In this document: in pieces, positions 15,501-23,419 of the stretch
Position numbering within the stretch: position 1 is the stretch's first letter
Layout: every line of letters starts with the position of its first letter
Assembly: GCA_043817715.1 (NCBI GenBank)
Contig: JBDRGO010000028.1
Location: forward strand, 1-25,185
Length of the DNA: 25,185 nt
Reading direction: 5' to 3'
Source: JAFGBZ01 sp043817715
Lineage (GTDB): Archaea > Iainarchaeota > Iainarchaeia > Iainarchaeales > JAFGBZ01
Notes under the pieces: model-generated
Seen by the model: only the letters and a program-made list of their open reading frames with translations
What the model was told of the DNA's origin: nothing
Databases searched by the model: none
Program-made: the position numbers and the translations under genes

Positions 15501-15665
15501 AAACAGGCAATTTCTAATTCAAAAAATATCCCGTTCAAAAAAACAAAATTAAAGGCAAGTTCTTAAAATTTGTATTATTTGCATTAAACAAAATTAATAA
15601 ATACAAGGATTAATTTAATTCTTGTGGTTTGAATGAAAAATTGAATTACTTAGAGGGGAATTAAA

Positions 15666-16085
15666 ATGAATAAATTAATTATTTTAGGAATTGTAGTTTT
15701 TTTAAGCGGGTGCTTTGGGCCGACTGAACCGACTTATTTCAAAAACACTTCAATTGAAATGCCTTCTGAATGCAGTGAATTCAAGGATGATGTCTGCGGA
15801 GCATTTGAATGCATGGTTTCGAACTGCTGGTGCAGGGAAGTTCCGGACAAAATTTTAATGGAAAGCCTTGGAATTGAAGTGAGTTCAGAAATAAAGGCAC
15901 TCCAATATTTTCAGTCATACATTAAACCAAATCAAGCGCTTGGATTATCAAATGCAGAATTCAAAGACGCAGTAGGATTAAATACAGTCTTTTACAATTT
16001 ATTTATTGAAGACCAAGAAGGAAATGAATTAGTGTATACTCTTGCAGTGGACGGGACATTAATTCAAACTGTTTGCGGAGTATAA
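15666..16085 (+). CDS. Small cysteine-containing lipoprotein
   Basis: A 139-residue protein with a signal peptide and lipobox FLSGC (Cys16). After a short linker a cysteine cluster follows (CSEFKDDVCGAFECMVSNCWC, about residues 36-56), then a mixed alpha/beta region and a final Cys137. Six or more extracellular cysteines suggest disulfides. RBS GAGGGG (15653-15658) is well placed. It converges with another lipoprotein gene, leaving 7 bases between stop codons. No family recognised. Confidence 0.78.
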   Translation: MNKLIILGIVVFLSGCFGPTEPTYFKNTSIEMPSECSEFKDDVCGAFECMVSNCWCREVPDKILMESLGIEVSSEIKALQYFQSYIKPNQALGLSNAEFKDAVGLNTVFYNLFIEDQEGNELVYTLAVDGTLIQTVCGV

Positions 16086-16092
16086 AACCCAG

Positions 16093-16524
16093 TTAAGGAA
16101 AAACAAATTTGCTTTCATCCAGTGCCTGTTTGTTGCATTCAAAATTAAATGCCTTTATTAAGTCAGTTCTTGCCTTGAAATCCCCATTATACCTTGATTC
16201 AGTTATCGGCCCGCAAACCAGTGTTGTATCAGAACCGGAAACACATGCCTGATATGAAGGAAACTTTACCAGCAAAGTATCTGTCCACCAATCGCCATCA
16301 CGGGCAAAAGTCTGCCAACGCATGCTTTTACTGGAAAAATAAAGAACATGATGCAAAGTGTCTTCAGTCCAATTGCTTTCCCCTACACAATAAAACATTT
16401 CAGAATCAGAAATCTGCGCTAACTCTAATTCAAAGTCAACTGGCGGCAATGGCTGAGTGCAGCCCAATAAAAAAATTCCTAAAACCAGGAAAAAAGCAAA
16501 AATACAAAAATTATTGAAATTCAA
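16093..16524 (-). CDS. Small lipoprotein, TTG start
   Basis: A 143-residue protein with signal peptide and lipobox FLLGC (Cys22). The mature part contains four more cysteines (FYCVGE, YQACVSG, LVCGPI, FECNKQ) and Trp-rich strands (WWTDTL), suggesting a compact disulfide-bonded beta domain outside the cell. The TTG start is supported by AGGTGA (16530-16535) five bases upstream. It is convergent with the preceding lipoprotein gene. No family recognised. Confidence 0.75.
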   Translation of the reverse strand: MNFNNFCIFAFFLVLGIFLLGCTQPLPPVDFELELAQISDSEMFYCVGESNWTEDTLHHVLYFSSKSMRWQTFARDGDWWTDTLLVKFPSYQACVSGSDTTLVCGPITESRYNGDFKARTDLIKAFNFECNKQALDESKFVFP

Positions 16525-16650
16525 TTAATTCACCTGAAAATATAACATATTAAGACATTAAAAAACATAGCACATTAAGATATTAAATAGCCTTTTGTTT
16601 TATTAGGAAAAAAACTAATTGAAAATTCAGGCATGAAAACTAATTAAAAA

Positions 16651-16691
16651 ATAGGTTTAAATAATTCTTTTTCCCTTATATTGGCATGAAA
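16651..16691 (+). promoter_or_regulatory. Promoter of the first Cys-repeat lipoprotein gene (identical copy at 18046)
   Basis: A 41-base stretch running from a BRE/TATA-like AGGTTTAAATA through the ATG and next codon; it is base-for-base identical to 18046-18086. The TATA box (about 16656-16663) is centred about 26 bases ahead of the ATG and no ribosome site lies between, so transcription probably starts at or next to the ATG. Confidence 0.75.
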
Positions 16692-17984
16692 TTAAGGTTA
16701 ATTCCTGCTTTGTTGCTAATGCTTTTTTTATTAAGCGCATGCATTCAAGAGGAAATTCCTGCTGAAAACCAGCAAGCCCTTCCGCAGAACCAAGCGCCTG
16801 CAGTGAATGAACAAACCCCTGCCCAAATTATTGAACCAGTTTTAACAAAACAAGACAAAATAAATGAATGCAATGAAAAAGAGCCTGTTGAAAAAAACTC
16901 CTGCTTAAGGAAACTCGCGTCAGAGGAAAAAGACTTTGAAATATGCGCTTTGCTTGAACTAGGAAAAGATGACTGCTTAAAGGAACTTGCAGGCAAACTG
17001 AATGAGCTGGAAATATGCAGTGAAATAACTTCCATTACTGTAAAGGAAAAATGCCTCGAGTTATTCCCTGAAGAAAAAACAGAAAAAAACTGCAGTGAAA
17101 TAACTGACGGCATTGAATTAAAAGACAACTGTTTTTTCGATCTGGCAAAAAAAGAAAAAAATTATCTTCAATGCAACAAAATAAGCCCGTCAATGTACCA
17201 AGGAAAATATGCAAGAGACAAATGCCTTTCCAACATGCTGAAAACACTGAAAGAAACAGGATTATGCGGATTATTTATTGATACCGACTTGAATCAGGAC
17301 TGCTATTTTAAATTAGGAAAAGAACTTCTTGATTTAAATGCCTGCATGAATGTTTCAAATAATGATAAAAAAAATGAATGCATTAAATATGTTGCGGAAA
17401 AGAAATTTGATTCAGGCATGTGCGAACTTCTTTCATCAAGAGAATTAAAGCAGGAATGCATTGAAAAAGTAGCTGAAACAGCTAATGAAATCGAATTATG
17501 CGATAAAATAGCGGACAGAACTAAAAGATATGACTGCATTAAAAGGGCTGCTGAACTGCAGAAAGACAAGGAAATCTGCGCAAAAATAATGGATTTCGGC
17601 AAAAGAGATGAATGCTATTACAGCATTGCACTGCTCACAACAGACGAGGAAGCATGCGGAAAAATAAGCCCTATTACCACATACTGGAATGAATGCTATT
17701 CAATCATTGCCCAAACAAAAAACGATTATGCCTTATGCAATAAAATAAATTTTGTTGATAAAATATATCTTGAATGCTTTGTTAATATAGGAATTGCATT
17801 AAAAACACCTGAAGTCTGCCTGGAAATGAATAAAACCCACCTGCCCAATTACAGCACATACCTTGCAAGGGACTTATGCTACAGGAATACTGCAATCGGA
17901 CTGAAAATGGAAAGCATCTGCGAAGAAATAAATGCCCCAGTTCTAAAAACAGCATGCTTTGACGGAAATACAACAATCCATTAG
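16686..17984 (+). CDS. Lipoprotein built from 13 Cys-x13-Cys helical repeats (copy 1)
   Basis: A 432-residue protein. The signal peptide ends with lipobox LLSAC (Cys19), then a Pro/Gln/Glu linker (about 20-52). The rest is a solenoid of 13 units. Almost every unit is a cysteine pair with exactly 13 residues between; the links between units are 9-12 residues, except 16 after unit 4 and 19 after unit 12. The consensus is roughly C-hydrophobic-x2-hydrophobic-A-x5-hydrophobic-C-x2-I-x5-K-x-E-C, which looks like helix pairs each stapled by a disulfide. About 28 cysteines follow the lipid cysteine. A paralogue with the same register lies downstream. It probably sits on the outside of the membrane as a rigid binding or spacer protein. 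I recall similar Cys-repeat proteins in other DPANN genomes but know no function. Confidence 0.85.
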   Translation: MKLRLIPALLLMLFLLSACIQEEIPAENQQALPQNQAPAVNEQTPAQIIEPVLTKQDKINECNEKEPVEKNSCLRKLASEEKDFEICALLELGKDDCLKELAGKLNELEICSEITSITVKEKCLELFPEEKTEKNCSEITDGIELKDNCFFDLAKKEKNYLQCNKISPSMYQGKYARDKCLSNMLKTLKETGLCGLFIDTDLNQDCYFKLGKELLDLNACMNVSNNDKKNECIKYVAEKKFDSGMCELLSSRELKQECIEKVAETANEIELCDKIADRTKRYDCIKRAAELQKDKEICAKIMDFGKRDECYYSIALLTTDEEACGKISPITTYWNECYSIIAQTKNDYALCNKINFVDKIYLECFVNIGIALKTPEVCLEMNKTHLPNYSTYLARDLCYRNTAIGLKMESICEEINAPVLKTACFDGNTTIH

Positions 17985-17989
17985 CCAAA

Positions 17990-18035
17990 ACAAAAAATTC
18001 TAATTAAAATTTAAAACAAAAAATTCTAATTAAAA
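17990..18035 (+). repeat. 20-bp direct repeat between the paralogous lipoprotein genes
   Basis: ACAAAAAATTCTAATTAAAA occurs at 17990-18009 and again at 18016-18035. It lies in the 96-base spacer and ends just before the duplicated promoter. It may be a trace of the tandem duplication or a regulatory site. Confidence 0.7.
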
Positions 18036-18045
18036 ACCAAAAAAT

Positions 18046-18086
18046 ATAGGTTTAAATAATTCTTTTTCCCTTATATTGGCATGAAA
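18046..18086 (+). promoter_or_regulatory. Promoter of the second Cys-repeat lipoprotein gene
   Basis: Identical to 16651-16691, including TATA box, the 25-base spacer and the start codon. The two paralogues should therefore respond to the same signals, each from its own leaderless transcript. Confidence 0.75.
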
Positions 18087-19481
18087 TGGGAAAGCAGGCT
18101 TTTTTTTGCATTAATTTTTGCTTCATTAATTTTATTCAGCGGATGCTTTACAGCAGAACTTATCAGTGGAAAATCAGTTGGAAACGCGCCTGCAGTTGAT
18201 TTAGGGAATTTATTTAACTCACAGGAAACTCCAACAAATGCAATGGCACAAAATCAGCAGCAGCCTTCGCAGATACCGCAAGAACAACTGCAAACCGAAT
18301 TGCCTCCTGCAGAACCAGAAGAACAGGATGCAAATCAAAACCTGCAGGAATTAACCAAGCAGGATAAAATCAATGAATGCAGTGCAATGGATTTAGTTGA
18401 AAAAAACTCCTGCCTGAATGCACTGGCTTTAAATGAAAAAGATTTAGGGATATGCAGGTCAATGGATTTGCTGGGGGATGAATGCATTAAGGAACTGGCA
18501 GTGGAGGAAGGCAATTCAGAATTATGCAGAGAAATCAATGGAAGAACAGTAAGGGAAAACTGCTTTCATGAATTTTCAGAGCAGGAAAAAGAATGCAGAG
18601 AAATTACAAATGGAAATTTAAGAGACGAATGTTATAGTTCTTTGGCAGCAACCCAAAAAAATTATCTGTTCTGCAGAAATATTTCAAGCTCAAAAACAGC
18701 AGGAAGTTATGCAAGAGATGAATGCTATACTTCTTTGCTTGCATCAAATAAATTCATTGAATTATGCGAAGCATTCCTTGATTTTAATTTATCTCAGGAC
18801 TGCTATATGGAAGTGGCAGAAGCAGACCTTAATCTAAGCTTATGCGAATTTATTACAGAAGCAGAAGACTGGAATACTTGCATTTATTACATTGCTGAAA
18901 ACACTTATGACATAAACACATGCAAATTGTTTTCAACGCATGGATTAAGCCAGAAATGCATTGTTTCTGTTGCGGAAAAAACATTTGATGCAGATTTATG
19001 CGAAACAATAACAAGTTCAGCTGAAAAAGACAGCTGCTATTATTCTGTTGCCGATGCAAATTTGCTGGAAGAATACTGTGATAAAATAACAAATACCCAG
19101 CTAAAGAATGAATGCTATCTTAATTTGGCAACAGAAACAGATGACGGAAATATATGCACAAAAATAACCAATATTGCGCCTGAATGGGAAACATGCAACC
19201 AAACTGTTGCCGAAAGCACCAATGAATATTCTTTATGTGAAAGGCTCAGGTTTTCGGAAAATTACATTGAATGCTTTGTGAATGTGGCGGTTGCATTGGA
19301 AAGACCTGAAGTATGCATTACAATCCAGAAAAGAAGCTTAAGCGATTACAGCATTTACCCTATAAGGGATTTATGCTATAAAAATACTGCAATTGAACTG
19401 GAACTAAACAGTTTATGCGAAGAAATAACTGACGGAAATTTAATGAAAGCATGCGAAGACGGAAATTCAGCGTTCCATTGA
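18081..19481 (+). CDS. Lipoprotein built from 13 Cys-x13-Cys helical repeats (copy 2)
   Basis: A 466-residue paralogue of the preceding gene. Lipobox LFSGC (Cys22) is followed by a longer Gln/Pro/Glu linker (about 30-92) and then 13 units in the same order. Unit 3 is shortened (10 residues between its cysteines), while the 16-residue link after unit 4 and the 19-residue link after unit 12 are kept. The opening (LTKQDKINEC) and closing (LCEEIT to C) segments match copy 1. Sequence between cysteines has diverged widely although spacing has not, so structure is under selection. Extracytoplasmic and membrane-anchored; function unknown. Confidence 0.85.
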   Translation: MKWESRLFFALIFASLILFSGCFTAELISGKSVGNAPAVDLGNLFNSQETPTNAMAQNQQQPSQIPQEQLQTELPPAEPEEQDANQNLQELTKQDKINECSAMDLVEKNSCLNALALNEKDLGICRSMDLLGDECIKELAVEEGNSELCREINGRTVRENCFHEFSEQEKECREITNGNLRDECYSSLAATQKNYLFCRNISSSKTAGSYARDECYTSLLASNKFIELCEAFLDFNLSQDCYMEVAEADLNLSLCEFITEAEDWNTCIYYIAENTYDINTCKLFSTHGLSQKCIVSVAEKTFDADLCETITSSAEKDSCYYSVADANLLEEYCDKITNTQLKNECYLNLATETDDGNICTKITNIAPEWETCNQTVAESTNEYSLCERLRFSENYIECFVNVAVALERPEVCITIQKRSLSDYSIYPIRDLCYKNTAIELELNSLCEEITDGNLMKACEDGNSAFH

Positions 19482-19535
19482 ACAATATATTTAAATAAAT
19501 TACTTATTTTACTTATTTAAGTATAAGGTGTTTTT

Positions 19536-19742
19536 ATGGTTAATATGACTATGGCTATTCCAAAAGAACTTCATTCAATAATGAAAAAACATCCTGAAAT
19601 CAAATGGAGCGAAGTGGCAAGGCAGGCAATTAAAAGGAAAGCATTAGAGATTGAAATCGAAAAAAAAGAATGGATTCAACAAGCTCAAAAACATGCTGTT
19701 GAAAGGGGCTGGAGTGAAGCGCATGAGCTCTTCGAGTTTTGA
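19536..19742 (+). CDS. VapB/MazE-like antitoxin
   Basis: A 68-residue protein: a strand-like start (MTMAIPKELHSIMKKH), then PEIKWSEVARQAIKRKALEIE, a common archaeal antitoxin pattern, and a charged C-terminal helix with Trp. It has AAGGTG 5 bases before the ATG. ATGs also occur at codons 4 and 6, but the first has the best spacing. It overlaps the toxin gene by 20 bases. It is expected to bind the MazF-type toxin and its own promoter. Confidence 0.8.
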   Translation: MVNMTMAIPKELHSIMKKHPEIKWSEVARQAIKRKALEIEIEKKEWIQQAQKHAVERGWSEAHELFEF

Positions 19743-20073
19743 GCAGGGAGAAATAGTTATTGCGCCAATTCCTTTTTCAAATCTTATAGAAGCAAAAATA
19801 AGGCCTGCACTAATCATCAGCAACAGAGAATATAACAAATCATCCGAAGACATAATTGTCCTGAAAATCACAAGCAAAGTAAAAGATTATCCTTTTGATA
19901 TTGAATTAAATGAAAAAGATATTTCAGAAGGAACACTGAAAGAAGAAAGCGTAATCCAAACTGATTTTCCCGTAGTAATAGAAAAAAGAAGCATTGCAAA
20001 ACCAGTCGGAAAAATAACAAAACAAAAACTGAATGAAGTAAAAGAAAAGATAAAGGAATTGTATTCCATCTGA
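19723..20073 (+). CDS. MazF/PemK-like toxin
   Basis: 116 residues from ATG 19723, chosen because GGAGTGA lies 5 bases upstream and it leaves a proper MazF N-terminus. Family features: FEQGEIVIAPIPFSN (6-20), KIRPALIIS (25-33) with R27-P28, and a T-S pair at 50-51, which in MazF are the residues around the RNA-cutting site. The protein is an SH3-like barrel endoribonuclease that cuts mRNA at short sequences. It overlaps the antitoxin gene by 20 bases in another frame, giving tight coupling. Confidence 0.85.
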   Translation: MSSSSFEQGEIVIAPIPFSNLIEAKIRPALIISNREYNKSSEDIIVLKITSKVKDYPFDIELNEKDISEGTLKEESVIQTDFPVVIEKRSIAKPVGKITKQKLNEVKEKIKELYSI

Positions 20074-20113
20074 AAATAAAAAAGAGTTAAAATCAAAAAA
20101 TTTCTTTTCTTTA

Positions 20114-20830
20114 TTATTTTTCCATTAATTCCTTTTTTTCTTTTTCACTGAATTTTTCAATTGCATAACGCAGGGCAGTTCTTGGAAATTTCAGTTTGTT
20201 TTTTTTCAGGAATTCATAAACTGCTTTTTTATTTGCCTTGGCTGATTCCCTTAAAGTCCATCCAACTGCCTTATGCACTAAATCATCTTTGTCATTCAAA
20301 AGATTTAATGCATTAAAAATCACTTCTTTTGAATAATCTTTTTTTCTTGCAATCAACACATATGAAACCATTGAAGCCCTTCTTAACCATCTGTTATTTG
20401 AGGAAGCCCAGGAAGAAATTTTTGGAATTAAATCAGGACATAATTCAATCAATGGGCCGATGCAGTGCGGGCATAATTCATCGCAATGCACCCAGTTGGA
20501 AACATATTTTTTCAGCCAGAATTCAAATACATCAAAAGTGTTTTTTGTAAAATTCTTTTTTTGTTTTTCCGCAAGGAAAAAACCAATGTCCTGCATTTCC
20601 ATTACTGGAGATTTAAGGAATTCTTCTGAAAGCAGAATCCATTCATTGAAAGAAAAATCATTTCTGTGCTCTTTGAAAAATTCATTTGCGATTTTTCTTG
20701 TAATTGGCCTGCGAACGCCGATTGGATTAATTTTTTCCTTGAAAAATCCTTTCATTCCTTTGGCAAATTTTGGGTCGGCATTTGAATTTAATTCAAAGGA
20801 AATCTCTTTGAGGAAACCCTTGCAATCCAT
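20114..20830 (-). CDS. AlkD-like DNA alkylation repair protein
   Basis: A 238-residue all-helical HEAT-like protein with hallmarks of the AlkC/AlkD glycosylase family: GVRRPITRKIANEF (38-51), WVHCDELCPHCIG (113-125), NNRWLRRASMVSYV (144-157), and LVHKAVGWTLRESAK...FPRTALRYAIEKFS (184-228). AlkD removes positively charged alkylated bases such as 7-methylguanine. The catalytic Asp of AlkD corresponds most closely to D117, in WVHCD. A TTTAAATTT box lies 20-30 bases upstream of ATG 20830, so it is probably leaderless. Several cysteines cluster near residue 120. Confidence 0.88.
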   Translation of the reverse strand: MDCKGFLKEISFELNSNADPKFAKGMKGFFKEKINPIGVRRPITRKIANEFFKEHRNDFSFNEWILLSEEFLKSPVMEMQDIGFFLAEKQKKNFTKNTFDVFEFWLKKYVSNWVHCDELCPHCIGPLIELCPDLIPKISSWASSNNRWLRRASMVSYVLIARKKDYSKEVIFNALNLLNDKDDLVHKAVGWTLRESAKANKKAVYEFLKKNKLKFPRTALRYAIEKFSEKEKKELMEK

Positions 20831-20893
20831 AAAAATAATTCAAGCCAATGAAATTTAAAAAAAGATGTTTTAAAAGAGTATTAAAGTGATTTT

Positions 20894-21226
20894 ATGAAAA
20901 TAAATTATGATGATTTCAGGAAAGTTGATATTAGAGTCGGGACTATTCTTGAGGCAGAGGATTTTCCTGAAGCAAGAAACCCAGCCTATAAATTAAAGAT
21001 TGATTTTGGTTCAGAGATTGGGATAAAGAAAAGCAGTGCGCAGGCAACTGAATTGTATTCAAAAAAAGAATTAACCGGAAAACAGGTTCTTGCTGTGGTG
21101 AATTTTCCTGCAAAGCAGATAGCGAATTTTATGAGCGAATGCCTGGTTTTAGGGGCTGATGCAGAAAAAGGGATTGCATTGATTCAGCCGGACAGAAAAA
21201 TTGAGAACGGAAAAAGAATGTATTAA
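20894..21226 (+). CDS. csaA: CsaA-like tRNA-binding domain protein
   Basis: A 110-residue OB-fold protein. It matches CsaA along its full length: VDIRVGTILEAEDFPEARNPAYKLKIDFG, IGIKKSSAQATELYSKKELTGKQVLAVVNFPAKQIANFMSE, and LVLGAD. This domain is also found at the end of methionyl-tRNA synthetase and in Trbp111, where it binds tRNA. CsaA has been described as a secretion-related chaperone; in archaea its role is uncertain. AGTGA precedes the ATG, and the stop codon faces that of the membrane protein on the other strand with one base between. Confidence 0.92.
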   Translation: MKINYDDFRKVDIRVGTILEAEDFPEARNPAYKLKIDFGSEIGIKKSSAQATELYSKKELTGKQVLAVVNFPAKQIANFMSECLVLGADAEKGIALIQPDRKIENGKRMY

Positions 21227-21227
21227 A

Positions 21228-23102
21228 TTATTTATTTGTTTCCGCTGCTTTTTGCAAATCGGTTTTTCCCTTCAGTTTATCGCTTACTTTTTTGAATAAT
21301 CCTTGTTTTCTTTTCTTTTCCTCATAAATTGCTTTTATTTCTTCAATTGATAATTCATCAACCAGCTTCTGTTTCTGCAATTCAATTACTTTTGCTTCTG
21401 CTTTCTTTTCTTTTTTAACATCATCAAGAATTCCAAGTATTTCCTTTTTTGTTTTGTGCCTGTCCAGTTCATTTCCAAATGATTCTTCCTCTTCTGTCAG
21501 CATCATCTTCTTTTTATCAAATTCATGCATTTTTTCAAGCAGTTCAACTTCTTTTTCCAGTTCAGCAGTTCTTGCCCTTAAACGCAGATCATCCTGCTTT
21601 AATCTTTCATCTGCATCCTTTAGCCTTAAATCTGCATCCAGCAGCCTAAGCTCATCCTGGCTTATTTTTTCGTCTTTTCTTTTCAAAATAAAGAAAAGCA
21701 ATCCAATCACTATTGCAACCAGTGAAAGAACTATTGCCAGATAAGCCAGATTTTGGTCTGAAGGCACAATAATTATCTGTTTTTCTTCCCCTGATTTCTG
21801 TTCTGTTTTAAAGGTGCTTTCATCAATGCATTGCTGTTCATGGCATACTTTGCTTGGGCCGCAATAAAGGCCTTCCCTGCTTGAATTATAACAGCTCCCT
21901 TTAACGCAGTAATCCTGAGTGCAGGGGTTTCCGTCATTGCATGTTATTCCGCTGCATAAATCAGTTTCAGATGCAACAATCAATGCAGTCGGAGTAGGCA
22001 TGCCTGCAAAAAATCCCCTTAAATCGCCAAGAATTGATTCATCACTTACTTTGCTTAAATTGTAATGGAATTCTTTTTCTTGCCCTGCCTCCAATTCCAT
22101 AATAATCCATTCAACAACAGGATCCATTAAAAGAATTCTCGGAGGCTCCTGAAACGAAATTAATGAAACATTTTCAGCCAGTTTCTTTGGAACTGATTCA
22201 ATTACTGAAACATTTGAATAATTTTTTCCGGAAACATTTCTCACATAAACAGTTACATTAATGTCAACTGAATATGGATTATCATTATCAAGAACTACAT
22301 TGGAATTAATTGTTCTTGAAATAATTATTTCATCAGGCAAGGCAAGCCTTTTGCCTTCCAAACGAGTGTCATCAATCACTTCATTCATTGCAGTGCTTGA
22401 AATTGCCCCTCCAAAAGCAGCAAACTGAGCAAAAGAAGTCTGTTTTTTTTCAGTAAATCTCTGAATGCATTCTCCTAAACAGCATCTGTCTGTATCAGAA
22501 GCAGAAATCATTGAGCCGGTACAGTACTGCGCCAAACTGCATACTTGTGAATTATTGTATTGACTGCAGGTTGTTCCTATGCCTGCATTAGAGACAGTTG
22601 CTGAAGCAGTTACAGTAACTGAAACATTTGAATCAGCTGAATTTAAATCATAGAAATCAGTTGCCTTAACTGAAAAATTATGGTTTGAAGCAGTTAAATT
22701 TGAAAAAGTATAACTTGTATTTAATGAATTATCAATCCATTCATCTGAATCAAGCCTTACCCAGTATCTTGATATTGTGCTGTCTCCAGGAATGCCTGAA
22801 TAAGTCATAGTGATGCTTGTTGAAGAAGTTGAATAGCCTGCGCTTGGAGCAGTAATTAAAACTGTTGCAGGGGTTCTGCCAATAAAAAATACGCCTACTT
22901 CCGCAGTAAGTGACCCTGAAGCCCACTGCCCTGTCGGGGCTTCGCCTGAAACAAAATCTGTTTCATAAGTTCCTCCAGAAGCATTTCCTGCAAATCCATC
23001 CTCATGCCCTAAGGTTAAGTCATATGTTCCCCCGCTGCCGCTGAAAGCATATGCAGCTGCGGAAAAAAGCAGAACCAATGCAAGGACAAATGCTTTATTC
23101 AT
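21228..23102 (-). CDS. Single-pass membrane protein: Ig-like ectodomain, Cys-rich module, cytoplasmic coiled coil
   Basis: 624 residues from ATG 23102; a TTG at 23111 would add three residues and overlap the previous stop. Order: signal peptide (1-19); Gly/Thr-rich segment (GSGGTY...SGGTYETDF); Ig/FN3-like domain (about 80-165) with many N-glycosylation sequons; a first cysteine group (178-212); a beta domain (about 255-345); a Cys-rich module with CNDGNPCTQDYC (388-399); one membrane segment (about 452-473); and a Lys/Glu-rich coiled coil (about 482-600) whose first part repeats LRLLDADLRLKDADERL-type heptads. It could link a surface contact to cytoplasmic assembly. It is the third gene of a minus-strand unit. 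No enzyme motif is seen. Confidence 0.85.
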   Translation of the reverse strand: MNKAFVLALVLLFSAAAYAFSGSGGTYDLTLGHEDGFAGNASGGTYETDFVSGEAPTGQWASGSLTAEVGVFFIGRTPATVLITAPSAGYSTSSTSITMTYSGIPGDSTISRYWVRLDSDEWIDNSLNTSYTFSNLTASNHNFSVKATDFYDLNSADSNVSVTVTASATVSNAGIGTTCSQYNNSQVCSLAQYCTGSMISASDTDRCCLGECIQRFTEKKQTSFAQFAAFGGAISSTAMNEVIDDTRLEGKRLALPDEIIISRTINSNVVLDNDNPYSVDINVTVYVRNVSGKNYSNVSVIESVPKKLAENVSLISFQEPPRILLMDPVVEWIIMELEAGQEKEFHYNLSKVSDESILGDLRGFFAGMPTPTALIVASETDLCSGITCNDGNPCTQDYCVKGSCYNSSREGLYCGPSKVCHEQQCIDESTFKTEQKSGEEKQIIIVPSDQNLAYLAIVLSLVAIVIGLLFFILKRKDEKISQDELRLLDADLRLKDADERLKQDDLRLRARTAELEKEVELLEKMHEFDKKKMMLTEEEESFGNELDRHKTKKEILGILDDVKKEKKAEAKVIELQKQKLVDELSIEEIKAIYEEKKRKQGLFKKVSDKLKGKTDLQKAAETNK

Positions 23103-23107
23103 TTTAT

Positions 23108-23419
23108 TCAACCTAAATTAACTCCACCTATAGGCAATTCCTTTACAATTTCTTCTTTTTTGTAATCATAAATTACCAATAAATCACTCCATTGAACCAA
23201 AAGCATTCCATTTTCAGCATTTTCATAAATTATTCTTTTTTGCTTTACAAGTTCTTCAACATTATAAATAACTTCAACTGAAGGAATTTCTTCTTTATTA
23301 TATTTTTGGTTCAGCATTACTGCAACTTCCTGCAACTGAGTTTCAGAAATATTTTTTTCCTGAATGCATGCAAAAGCAATAAAAGAAAAAATCAAGACAA
23401 ATAAAAATAATTTATTCAT
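23108..23419 (-). CDS. Small probable lipoprotein
   Basis: A 103-residue protein. A hydrophobic N-terminus ends FIAFAC (Cys18), a weak lipobox, so it is lipidated or membrane-anchored. The mature part is short, with helix (SETQLQEVAVMLNQKY) then strand-rich sequence (MLLVQWSDLLVIYDY). The ATG overlaps the end of the DFNS-repeat gene by 8 bases, with GGGG upstream, and its stop lies 5 bases before the next start, so it is translationally coupled on both sides. No family recognised. Confidence 0.75.
   Translation of the reverse strand: MNKLFLFVLIFSFIAFACIQEKNISETQLQEVAVMLNQKYNKEEIPSVEVIYNVEELVKQKRIIYENAENGMLLVQWSDLLVIYDYKKEEIVKELPIGGVNLG

Noticed and set aside
17990..18086. Insertion-sequence end between the paralogues
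   Set aside because: Repeats are direct, no transposase is present, and the arrangement is explained by tandem gene duplication.
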